From Actinomadura rupiterrae (GTDB lineage: Bacteria; Actinomycetota; Actinomycetes; Streptosporangiales; Streptosporangiaceae): a stretch of DNA of 64,000 bases. Shown piece after piece: positions 34,429 through 41,903 of this stretch. A program made the translations under genes and the position numbers. Where the stretch lies: positions 372,001 through 436,000 of the forward strand of contig NZ_JAMZEA010000002.1 in assembly GCF_024172125.1 (NCBI RefSeq), given 5' to 3'. Each line of letters starts with the position of its first letter. Within the stretch, counting starts at the first letter, position 1. The notes under the pieces were generated by a model. That model was given only the letters and a program-made list of their open reading frames with translations, was not told where the DNA came from and searched no databases.

Positions 34429-34771
34429 CGTCGTTGTGCAGGGCCTCGCGGAGGAGGGGCAGGACGGCGTCGGCGGGGAGGTCCTTGGTGTCGATCTTGA
34501 CGCTGCCGCGCGGGGTGGTGACGGTGACGCTGACGTCGGGGCGGCGGGTCTTCACCCAGGCGACCAGGACGTTGGTCAGCGCGGCCGCCGCGCCGCCGGA
34601 GCCGAGCGCGACGACCAGCACGTCCGTCGCGCCGCCGAGCTCGCCCTCGCGGGGCGGCGCGGGCTCGGCGCGGACCCGGCCGGTGAGCGCGCGGTCGCCG
34701 CGCAGCAGCTCGAAGAGACCGGCCGTTTCCTGCACCGTGTCGCCGCCGTTGACCTTGATGCGTGCGTCCAT
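34421..34771 (-). CDS. EACC1 (effector-associated constant component 1) domain protein
   Basis: A 116-aa protein matching the EACC1 pattern. An N-terminal strand and helix are followed by the conserved DVLVVALGSGGAAAALTNVL amphipathic helix and VAWVKTRRPDVSVTVTTPRG. It ends in the strand VKIDTKDL and a final helix. EACC1 is the constant partner in actinobacterial conflict systems whose second gene is a variable effector, here the caspase-WD40 protein that overlaps it. Its molecular role is thought to be adaptor or sensor. The identification is from memory of the family and the gene pairing. Confidence 0.75.
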   Translation of the reverse strand: MDARIKVNGGDTVQETAGLFELLRGDRALTGRVRAEPAPPREGELGGATDVLVVALGSGGAAAALTNVLVAWVKTRRPDVSVTVTTPRGSVKIDTKDLPADAVLPLLREALHNDDA

Positions 34772-34852
34772 GGCCAATATGGGAGCACGGAAACGCTTGG
34801 CGGGCGAGGGTTTCGCGGGGCCCGGCCATCTTGAGCCACAAGGGCACGGCGT

Positions 34853-34899
34853 CTTGTCCCAGAGCGGCTGGGCGGGTTGTCCCGGGGCGGCCGGGCGGG
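34853..34899. repeat. 23-bp direct repeat just downstream of the exporter stop
   Basis: TTGTCCCAGAGCGGCTGGGC and TTGTCCCGGGGCGGCCGGGC head two adjacent 23-bp units ending beside the TGA of the ABC exporter gene. The rest of the 131-bp gap to the EACC1 start holds no gene. Confidence 0.75.
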
Positions 34900-34902
34900 T
34901 GA

Positions 34903-36603
34903 TCAGTCGGCGCGGGAGAAGCGGCGGGCCGACCAGACCAGCGGGACGGTCGCGAGCAGCGCGAGCAGGATCCACTCGGCGAGGATCGGCGGGTGCCACG
35001 GCCCGACCGCGAGGGGGCGGAACAGCTGCGGTGGCGCGTCCGGCAGCCGGGACGCGACCGTGCGGCGCAGCGCGTCCACCGCGTAGGTGAGCGGGTCGGC
35101 GAGCGCCAGCGTGGCGAGCCAGGCGGGCGCGGCGGCGAGCGGGAACATCGCGCCGGACAGGAACGTGAGCGGTGCCATCAGCACCGACACGGCCGTCCCG
35201 TAGGTCTGCGGCCGCCGGACGAACGTCGCGACCAGCACGCCGAGCGCGGTCATCGCCAGCGACGTCAGCGCGAGCTGCGCGCTGAGCTCCAGGACCAGCA
35301 CCGGTTCGGCCGGGACGCCGATCAGCGGCCCGGCGGCCAGCAGCAGCGTGCCCTGGACGGTCGCGATGGTCGCGCCGCCGAGGCACTTGCCGAGCATCAA
35401 AGACTCGCGCCGGACCGGCCCGGCGAGCAGCTCCCGCAGGAACCCGGCCTGCCGCTCCCACAGCAGGGACGCGCCGACCGAGACGGCGGGTCCCAGCGCG
35501 GCGGTGACCAGCGCGCCGGAGAACACGAACAGCTGGTACGACTCGCGCCCGACGCCCGGCATCAGCCCCGACAGCCCGACCCCGAGGACGAACAGGAACA
35601 GCAGCGGCTGCACCATCGACAGCGTCGCCCCGAGCCGGTCGCGCCGGAAGTGCAGCAGGTCGCGCCGCCACACCATCCGGACGGCCCGGGCCTCCGCCCC
35701 CACCGGCCGCGCCCGCCGTGCACACGCCTCGGCCGCCTCGCGCGGACGGGCCACGGGTGCGGACGCGGGCAGCGGAAGGGACGGGTTGTCGTGCAGCGGA
35801 CGGCCCGTGTAGTGCAGGAACACCTCGTCCAGCGTCGGCGCGGACGCGTCCGGCGAGGTCAGCTCGGCCTTGAGCGCGGCGGGGGAGCCCTCGGCGACGA
35901 TCCGCCCGGCGTCGATGATCGCGATCCGGTCGCACTGCTCGGCCTCGTCCAGGTAGTGCGTGGTGAGGAAGACGGTGACGGCCTCGCGCTCCCGGACGGC
36001 CCGCAGGTGCTCCCACACTCGTGCGCGCGCGTGGGGGTCGAGGCCGAGGGTCGGTTCGTCCAGGACGAGCAGCCGCGGCCGGTGCAGCAGCGCGCGGGCG
36101 ATCTCCAGCCGCCGCCGCATGCCGCCGGAGAACGTCCCGGTGATCCGGTCGCGCTGCCCGGTCAGGCCCACGAGATCGAGCGCGTGGCCGACCCGGTCGG
36201 CGACCAGCTCGGGCGGGATGTCGAACAGGTCGGCGTGGAAGCGGAGGTTCTCGGCGGCGGTCAGGCCCAGGTCGAGCGTGGTCTCCTGGAACACCAGCCC
36301 TATGTGCCGGCGCGCTTCGAGCGGGTCGTCCAGGGTGTCGTGCCCGGCGATCGCGACGCGCCCGGCGGTCGGCCGGGTCAGCGCGCACAGCATCGCGATC
36401 GTCGTGGACTTGCCCGCGCCGTTCGGGCCGAGGAACGCCAGGCACTCGCCCGCCGCGACGGCGAGGTCCACGCCGTCCACCGCGACGACGTCGCCGTAGC
36501 GCTTGCGCAGCCCGGACGCGGCGATCGCGAGCGGCGCCCCCGGAGCCGCCCCCGCCGGACCGGGGACGGTGCGGGGCGCGGTCACGCGGCGGGGCGCGGT
36601 CAC
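34903..36603 (-). CDS. Lanthipeptide ABC exporter, fused ATPase-permease (CinT+CinH equivalent)
   Basis: A 566-aa single chain. The N-terminal ABC ATPase has Walker A FLGPNGAGKST, signature FSGGMRRRLEIARALL, Walker B LLVLDEPTLGLDP and the His switch TTHY. The C-terminal part is an ABC-2 type permease with six membrane segments (first MVQPLLFLFVLGVGL). In cin-type clusters ATPase and permease are separate genes (cinT, cinH) directly after cinX; here they are joined. GTG 36603 overlaps the hydroxylase stop (GTGA). An 18-bp duplication repeats the first codons. It exports the lanthipeptide or provides immunity. Confidence 0.9.
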   Translation of the reverse strand: MTAPRRVTAPRTVPGPAGAAPGAPLAIAASGLRKRYGDVVAVDGVDLAVAAGECLAFLGPNGAGKSTTIAMLCALTRPTAGRVAIAGHDTLDDPLEARRHIGLVFQETTLDLGLTAAENLRFHADLFDIPPELVADRVGHALDLVGLTGQRDRITGTFSGGMRRRLEIARALLHRPRLLVLDEPTLGLDPHARARVWEHLRAVREREAVTVFLTTHYLDEAEQCDRIAIIDAGRIVAEGSPAALKAELTSPDASAPTLDEVFLHYTGRPLHDNPSLPLPASAPVARPREAAEACARRARPVGAEARAVRMVWRRDLLHFRRDRLGATLSMVQPLLFLFVLGVGLSGLMPGVGRESYQLFVFSGALVTAALGPAVSVGASLLWERQAGFLRELLAGPVRRESLMLGKCLGGATIATVQGTLLLAAGPLIGVPAEPVLVLELSAQLALTSLAMTALGVLVATFVRRPQTYGTAVSVLMAPLTFLSGAMFPLAAAPAWLATLALADPLTYAVDALRRTVASRLPDAPPQLFRPLAVGPWHPPILAEWILLALLATVPLVWSARRFSRAD

Positions 36604-36606
36604 GCG
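36571..36606. repeat. Perfect 18-bp tandem duplication over the hydroxylase stop / exporter start
   Basis: GCGGGGCGCGGTCACGCG occurs at 36571-36588 and 36589-36606. It contains the hydroxylase stop and exporter GTG start, so the exporter N-terminus reads VTAPRRVTAPRT and has two possible GTG starts (36603, 36585). Confidence 0.9.
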
Positions 36607-37568
36607 GCGGCCTCCAGCGCGGCGCGCCAGCCGTCCGGGACGACGAAGCCGAAGCTCCACCGGTGCCGCAGCGTCGGGTTCACGATGCAGTGCCAGAACA
36701 GCCGCGCCGGGTCCTGCTCGATCCGGAAGAACCGGGCCATGCGCGGCCGCTCCCGCAGCGTGACCAGCTCGTCCGAGCCGGGCCGCTGGTACCGGAAGAA
36801 CGAGGTCGCGGACGGGTCGTCGAACGGGCCGTCGAAGTCGATCAGGTACATCCGCCAGCCGGGCTGGTCCTCGTTGGTGTGCCAGAGCCGGTAGGAGGAC
36901 GGCGGGTACCACATGCTCCCCGAGAACCGGACCTCCGGCCCGAACACCTCCTCCAGCGCCCGGACGAGCCGGACCTTGGCGTCCAGGTAGTCGTCGTAGC
37001 CGGGGTGGACGACGTGGTCGTCCAGGTTGACCAGGTGGAAGTCGCGGCGGCCGCCGCCGGACGCGGACGGCAGCCCGGCCTGCCAGCTGCGGTAGCCGGG
37101 CCCGCTCGGCGCGAGGTCGGTGGACGCGAGGTCGACCGGGTCGAACGCGTCCGCGAACGCCGCCAGGTCCACGGTCGGCGGACGGACCTTGACGCGCGGC
37201 AGCAGGTCCAGGACGGCGCCGAAGCCGGGCAGCCGGTCCAGGTCGTACTCGGCGTGCAGCACGGTCGTCCCGGCAGGCGGCACCGCACCGCCAGGCCGCG
37301 GCGGCACCGCACCTCCAGGCCGCGGTGGCACCGCACCGCCGGGCCGCGGTGGCGCGGACGGCGGCGGCGCGGGCGGCCCGGCGGCGGTCTCGGCGGACGC
37401 CTGGGACACCGCGGCGAGGTCGAGCGCGGAGAACTCGTACCCGTGGCCGCGGGCGAGCCGGAGCAGCTCCCGCACCCCGGTCATGGCCCGCATCCGGATC
37501 CGCAGGTCGGGGTCGGCGTCGGCGACGTGCATGAACTCCGCGCAGGCGTCCACGGACATTCTCGTCAT
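36600..37568 (-). CDS. cinX: CinX-like aspartyl beta-hydroxylase with N-terminal Nif11-like domain
   Basis: A 322-aa protein. In cinnamycin biosynthesis CinX hydroxylates Asp15 of the peptide. Here residues 1-55 resemble a Nif11/NHLP leader-type domain (MSVDACAEFMHVADADPDL, then GVRELLRLARGHGYEFSALDL). Residues 70-98 are a Pro/Gly linker of three near-identical PRPGGAVP units. Residues 102-322 are the presumed Fe(II)/2-oxoglutarate oxygenase with WHTNEDQPGWRMYLIDFD (H230) and a distal FWHCIVNPTLRHRWSFGF (H293, R303). Metal ligands are my guess. The Nif11-like part may dock on LanM or on a leader. The start overlaps the LanM stop by one base. Confidence 0.78.
   Translation of the reverse strand: MTRMSVDACAEFMHVADADPDLRIRMRAMTGVRELLRLARGHGYEFSALDLAAVSQASAETAAGPPAPPPSAPPRPGGAVPPRPGGAVPPRPGGAVPPAGTTVLHAEYDLDRLPGFGAVLDLLPRVKVRPPTVDLAAFADAFDPVDLASTDLAPSGPGYRSWQAGLPSASGGGRRDFHLVNLDDHVVHPGYDDYLDAKVRLVRALEEVFGPEVRFSGSMWYPPSSYRLWHTNEDQPGWRMYLIDFDGPFDDPSATSFFRYQRPGSDELVTLRERPRMARFFRIEQDPARLFWHCIVNPTLRHRWSFGFVVPDGWRAALEAAA
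37275..37349. repeat. In-frame 24-bp minisatellite in the hydroxylase linker
   Basis: Three consecutive 24-bp units encode PRPGGAVP, joining the Nif11-like and oxygenase domains of the CinX-like protein. Synonymous differences among copies are few. Confidence 0.85.
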
Positions 37569-40500
37569 CACTCCTCGGGTCGGGACGGCGGGTCGAGCAG
37601 CAGGACGGACGGGACGCGCCCGGGATGGGCGAGCCGCAGGAAGTGCAGGCCGAACCCGGCCATGCCGAGCATCAGTCCCGGGAAGAACCCCGACTCCGGC
37701 CCGGGCCGGGCGTCGGCGAGGTTGCGCCACTGGTTCTGGGCGTGCAGGTTGGCCTCGACCCGGAACGCCGGCTCCTCGGCCAGCAGCGCGTGCCGCAGCA
37801 GCAGCTCGGCGTTCCCGGACCGGCCGTGGCAGAGCGTGTCGTTCATCAGCCGAGGGAAGTTGCGGACGGTCGCGGCGAGCGCGCAGCGGGCGTCGCGGAG
37901 CACGTCGTCGTCGGTGCGTCCGAGGACGTCCCAGGTGGCGAGGCGGCTCAGCCCGATCCCGGCGGCGCCGTTGCACCAGGCGTTGGCGAAGTGCCGTCCG
38001 CGCCAGATCGGGCCGCCGGGCGAGGACCGCAGGTCGTACCAGTCCTGGACGACCTCGTCGAAGTGCCGGGCCTCGTACGCGAACGCGCGGTACGCGGCGT
38101 CCGTGTAGGCGTCGCGTCCGATGCGGCGGCCGAGCGTGGCGAGGGCCCAGCCGATGCCGCCCGCGCCGTGCGCGAAGCCGGTCAGGTCGGCCATCGCCGC
38201 GCCGTCGTCGCCGCCGGACCAGGACAGCGCGTCCCCGTCGGCGTTGCCGTTGCGCATCAGGTGCTCGGCGCAGCGCAGCGCGAGGTCCGTGCCATGCCCG
38301 CCGGTCGCGTCGGCCAGCGCGAGCAGGACGGGGATGAGCCCGGCGACACCGTGGTAGACGTCCAGGTGCAGGTCCCGCTCGATGTCCGGCGCGAGGCCGT
38401 CGGCGAGGGCGGCGGCGTGGTCGAGCAGGTCCCGCTCGTCCCAGAGCCGGTGCAGGTGGACGAGCGTGTAGATCAGCCCGCCCCGGCCGGTGTAGGCGCC
38501 GATGCGCGCGGCGTCGGTGGACTCCAGCGCGTGCGCGAGGGCGAGCCGCGCGGTCCGCTCGAACTCGGGACGCGGGCTCAGGTCGTTCAGGTAGGCGAGG
38601 AACAGCGCGACGCCCGCCGACCCGTTGTAGAGGTCGGCCTCGATGCCCACGGCCTCGTGGCCCTCCATGCCGACGATGTAGGACGTCCAGGGCGCGCCGT
38701 GCGGGCGGGCCTCCGCGCACAGCCGCAGCGCGACGCCCTCGGCCTGCTCGACGCAGGTCGCCGCGAAGTCCTCGTTCGCGACGTCGCCGCCCGCGAGCCC
38801 GGCGGCGATGTACTGCCGCTGGCGGCGCCGGTCCTCCTCGGTCAGGCCGCGGATCCGCTCCGCCGCGACGTCCAGCGGCGACGCCGCGAGGCGCAGCTCC
38901 ACGTGCGCGCCGCGGTCGTGCGTCACCCGCACGCCCTCCGCGGGGACGTCGAACAGCGGGATGTCCATCCGCCACATCGACGCGGCCTCGCGGTCCGGGA
39001 ACGCCATGTCGTGGTCCCAGACGCGCGGGAAGTGCCGGACGGTGTCGATCAGCAGGTCCACCTCGACCGGGTCCATCAGGCAGCGCGGGTGCCGCGCGGC
39101 GCTCAGCAGCTGCCCGTAGATCTGCGTGCTCCAGTTCAGGAACCGGACGCGCGCCCCTGCGAACAGGTCGCGGACCAGCTCCGCCGCGCCCTCGCCCTGC
39201 CGGACGAACCACCGGTACACGGCGTCGAACCCGGCGGCGACGTCCGTGGCGAAGTCCTCGGCGTGGGTGAGCTCGCCGGCGGCGAACACCCGGTTGGCCG
39301 CGCCGGGATCGACCCGCACCCCCGCCACGTGCCGGACGGACGCGGCGAACGACGGGCCCCGCTCGTCCAGCCGGGGGACGCGGACGGGCAGTTCGTACGC
39401 GCCGCCGCCCGCGTAGCCGCTGAGCCGCATCGAGCCCTCGGCGCCGGCGCGCCCGGAAGGCCACTCGATCAGGCCCGTCCGGAACACCGAGTCCATCACC
39501 GTGCCGGACGCGTCCGGACGCTCGTCCGGGACGGCCCCGAGCACGGTCTCCCCATCGCACACGAACGCGTGCCCGTCGGCGACGAGGATGTTCTCGAAGT
39601 GCAGGTCGCCGCCGCCGAGCACGAAGAACAGCGCCAGGTACCCGCCCAGCTCGGCGTACACGGCCGCCGCGCCCGCGCGGTCCGGGACGTCGTTGCGGCC
39701 GGGCGGGATCAGCGCCTCGTACCCGTAGCCGTCCTTCGGCAGGACGTGCCGGGACGCGAAGCCGAGCACGCCGTCCCTGCGCAGCCGCTCCAGGAGCCGC
39801 TGGAGCGCGGCCTCGCCCTTGAGGCAGCGCGGCTTGTAGACCAGCTTCTCCGGGCGGTCCCCGGTGGCGACGTCGAGGACCACCACGCCGCGCGATCCGG
39901 CGTGGTCGTCGCCGCGTCCGAGGTCGGCCCCGAGAACGTTGGTGACCGGACGGCCGAAGAACACTTCGCCGACCTCGTCCGCGTCCGCGCGGAGCCGGGT
40001 GACCAGCTCGCGGCCGTGCTCGGCGAGCAGCGCGGTCACGTGCGCGAGCCAGCGCGCGAGGACGGGGAAGTCCAGGAAGAACCGGTGGTAGCCGTCCGCG
40101 TCCGCGAACGTCGCGTCCAGGTGCGCGGTGAAGTCGGCGGTGGACGCGGCCTCCGGGTCGATGCCGTGCTCCGCGCAGTACGCCTTGGCGTCGGTCTCGA
40201 CCGCCCAGGCCATGGCCAGCGCGAACCGGTCGAGCAGCCGGCCCTGGAAGTCGTCCGCGATCCGGGCGTCGAACTCCGGCCCGCCGCCCCCGTCCTCAGC
40301 CAGGACGGCGTCCATGCGCCGGCCCAGCTCGGCGAGGAACGGCGCGCAGACGATCGCGTACCGGCCGTGGAACACCTCGGGCGCGCGCCACCACGGCTCC
40401 GGGCCGGACTCGTCCTGCGGGTCGCCGGCCTTGTCGGGAAGGGCGTCGAGCGCGGCCCGGTAGGTGGGGAGCCATCCTGCGTGCTGCTCGTCCAGCAACC

Positions 40501-40783
40501 GGCCGAAGGACGAGTCGGGGCCGGTCAGCAGCAGCTCATGCCCGCGGTAGGCGGTGAGCAGGGCGGTCAGGGCCTCACGGTCGGATCCGCCGCGTCCGGC
40601 CCGCGTCCGCGCGCGCGGCCGGGCACCGCGTTCGGCGAGCTTCGCCGCCTGCCGCGCGATGAGCCAGGTGTCGAACTCGGTGAGGTCCGGAGGGTCCTGC
40701 GGGGGGCCGAGCGCGTGCACCGCGCGCCGCCGCTCCTCCAGGTTGGCGGCGCGGGCCGCGAGGTCGAGACGGTGCGGGTTCAC
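37568..40783 (-). CDS. cinM: LanM class II lanthipeptide synthetase
   Basis: A 1071-aa bifunctional enzyme. The N-terminal half is the kinase-like dehydratase that phosphorylates and eliminates Ser/Thr of the precursor (VFHGRYAIVCAPFL, LVYKPRCLKGEAALQRLLER, GGDLHFENILVADG, FVCDGETVLG). The C-terminal third is the LanC-like cyclase, with zinc ligands C937 (WCNGAAG), C985 and H986 (LCHGRSG). GTG 40783 follows GAGGAG. It lies directly after the precursor gene and just before the hydroxylase, the cin/dur order. It should form the three (methyl)lanthionine rings. Confidence 0.93.
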   Translation of the reverse strand: MNPHRLDLAARAANLEERRRAVHALGPPQDPPDLTEFDTWLIARQAAKLAERGARPRARTRAGRGGSDREALTALLTAYRGHELLLTGPDSSFGRLLDEQHAGWLPTYRAALDALPDKAGDPQDESGPEPWWRAPEVFHGRYAIVCAPFLAELGRRMDAVLAEDGGGGPEFDARIADDFQGRLLDRFALAMAWAVETDAKAYCAEHGIDPEAASTADFTAHLDATFADADGYHRFFLDFPVLARWLAHVTALLAEHGRELVTRLRADADEVGEVFFGRPVTNVLGADLGRGDDHAGSRGVVVLDVATGDRPEKLVYKPRCLKGEAALQRLLERLRRDGVLGFASRHVLPKDGYGYEALIPPGRNDVPDRAGAAAVYAELGGYLALFFVLGGGDLHFENILVADGHAFVCDGETVLGAVPDERPDASGTVMDSVFRTGLIEWPSGRAGAEGSMRLSGYAGGGAYELPVRVPRLDERGPSFAASVRHVAGVRVDPGAANRVFAAGELTHAEDFATDVAAGFDAVYRWFVRQGEGAAELVRDLFAGARVRFLNWSTQIYGQLLSAARHPRCLMDPVEVDLLIDTVRHFPRVWDHDMAFPDREAASMWRMDIPLFDVPAEGVRVTHDRGAHVELRLAASPLDVAAERIRGLTEEDRRRQRQYIAAGLAGGDVANEDFAATCVEQAEGVALRLCAEARPHGAPWTSYIVGMEGHEAVGIEADLYNGSAGVALFLAYLNDLSPRPEFERTARLALAHALESTDAARIGAYTGRGGLIYTLVHLHRLWDERDLLDHAAALADGLAPDIERDLHLDVYHGVAGLIPVLLALADATGGHGTDLALRCAEHLMRNGNADGDALSWSGGDDGAAMADLTGFAHGAGGIGWALATLGRRIGRDAYTDAAYRAFAYEARHFDEVVQDWYDLRSSPGGPIWRGRHFANAWCNGAAGIGLSRLATWDVLGRTDDDVLRDARCALAATVRNFPRLMNDTLCHGRSGNAELLLRHALLAEEPAFRVEANLHAQNQWRNLADARPGPESGFFPGLMLGMAGFGLHFLRLAHPGRVPSVLLLDPPSRPEE

Positions 40784-40931
40784 AAACGGACGCTCCTCGG
40801 CAGGGACGTGGCGGTGGGGGCGGTGGGCCGGACGGGCCGGCCCACCGCCGTCGTGCACGGCCCGCGGGTCGCCCGCGCGGGCCCCCGGCGGGCCCGCCCG
40901 GCACGTCACCGCGGGGCGCGCCGGGACGGCG

Positions 40932-41177
40932 TCAGTGGTGGTGGTGCTTGGTGGTGCCGTCGCACAGGAACGTGATCGGGCCGGCGCTGCAGGTCGAGGC
41001 GCAGGCGTAGACGTCCACGGCCGCGATGCCCTCGGTCCAGTAGCCCAGCGCCTCGGCGTCGGGCTGCTCGACGGACTCGGGGACGGCGGTCACGCCGAAG
41101 TCGGCGGGCCGCTCCAGCAGCTCGGCCCGGAAGCCGGCGTCGGCCGCGGCGTACCGCAGAATGGTCGTGGGGGGCAT
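40932..41177 (-). CDS. cinA: Cinnamycin/duramycin-type lanthipeptide precursor with C-terminal His4 tail
   Basis: An 81-aa precursor, ATG 41177 with a GGAGGA ribosome site. The leader matches the CinA leader pattern (ADAGFRAELLERPADFG and LGYWTEGIAAVDVYA). It ends in VYA where CinA has AFA, a signal-peptidase-like cut. The core is CASTCSAGPITFLCDGTTK followed by HHHH; cinnamycin is CRQSCSFGPFTFVCDGNTK. Every modified position is kept: Cys1, 5 and 14, Thr4 (Ser in cinnamycin), Ser6, Thr11, Asp15, Thr18 and Lys19. Differences are F7A, F10I, V13L and the four extra histidines after the lysine that forms lysinoalanine. Expected rings: 1-18, 4-14, 5-11 and 6-19. Confidence 0.95.
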   Translation of the reverse strand: MPPTTILRYAAADAGFRAELLERPADFGVTAVPESVEQPDAEALGYWTEGIAAVDVYACASTCSAGPITFLCDGTTKHHHH

Positions 41178-41220
41178 TTCTGTTCCTCCTTGCGAACTCA
41201 CGAACTCACGTTTGCGTGCC

Positions 41221-41610
41221 TCACGGAACGTCCGGCCGGTCGGACATCTCGGTGGCCAGCCGAATTCCGATGAGCCGTTCTATCGCGTGGATCTCCTCCA
41301 CGGCGGTCACCATTTCGGTGGCGTTGTTCTGCCAGGCGACGACCTCCACTTCGTCCGGGGTGAGGGCGGCCGGGGCCCACAGCGACTCCAGCCAGTGCTT
41401 GGTGACCTGCGGGTGCAGGCCGGGCGCCCGCGTCGCCCGCTCGGCGAGCGGCAGCGGGTCGAGCGCCAGCGCGTCCGCCAGCACCCTGGCCAGCGGTCCG
41501 TCCGGTCTGAGCAGCGAGCACAGCACCGCCAGGTGCTGGATCCGGCGGACCGTCTCGATGTTGCGGTGGGTGGTCAGATCGCTGGGCGGCTTCGGCCCGG
41601 TGCTCCACAT
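41221..41610 (-). CDS. cinorf7: DurN/Cinorf7-like lysinoalanine-forming protein
   Basis: A 129-aa, mostly helical protein. In the duramycin/cinnamycin pathways DurN/Cinorf7 (about 119 aa) catalyses addition of Lys19 to dehydroalanine 6, using the hydroxyl of Asp15. This gene has the right size and occupies the same place, immediately before the precursor gene on the same strand, with a GGGAGG ribosome site before ATG 41610. Segments of note are IETVRRIQHLAVLCSLLRPD and MVTAVEEIHAIERLIGIRLA. I assign it from position, size and helical character; I cannot confirm residue-level homology. Confidence 0.7.
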   Translation of the reverse strand: MWSTGPKPPSDLTTHRNIETVRRIQHLAVLCSLLRPDGPLARVLADALALDPLPLAERATRAPGLHPQVTKHWLESLWAPAALTPDEVEVVAWQNNATEMVTAVEEIHAIERLIGIRLATEMSDRPDVP

Positions 41611-41686
41611 CGCGCCTCCCGTGATCCACCGGCCGTGGTCCCGGCGGTCATTCCGGCCGGGCGTTCCCGGGCCGGGGCCGCCCAGA

Positions 41687-41700
41687 TTAACAACGGTTAA
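41687..41700. promoter_or_regulatory. TTAAC-N4-GTTAA inverted repeat upstream of the lanthipeptide operon
   Basis: TTAAC at 41687-41691 and GTTAA at 41696-41700 lie 77-90 bp upstream of the DurN-like start in an AT-rich patch of the 293-bp gap. It is a candidate operator or promoter element. No cin-type SARP or two-component regulator is found next to it. Confidence 0.45.
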
Positions 41701-41903
41701 TGACACCGGTGAAGTACTGAGTGGGGAATGCTTGTATCCCGCGCGACCACGTTTCGCGCTCGAATTGTCAAGCGGTATACCGAAAAGTTGGTCTGCGTCG
41801 TTGGATCCGCCTATTTCCAGACCCTTCGGGACACCCCGGCGCCCCTGGCGGCCGAGGCGCGCCAGTCCGCCGCACCGGCCTCGGGGACGGCGGGCGCGGG
41901 GGG

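Noticed and set aside
40935..40946. His4 tail of the lanthipeptide as a cloning-tag artefact
   Set aside because: The surrounding gene, stop codon and operon are natural and continuous, and there is no vector sequence; four histidines are fewer than a usual tag.
37625..40975. A 1116-codon open frame on the + strand opposite LanM
   Set aside because: Antisense shadow of a GC-rich gene; its translation is low-complexity Arg/Val/Gly/Glu with no family motif, while the minus strand shows clear LanM domains.
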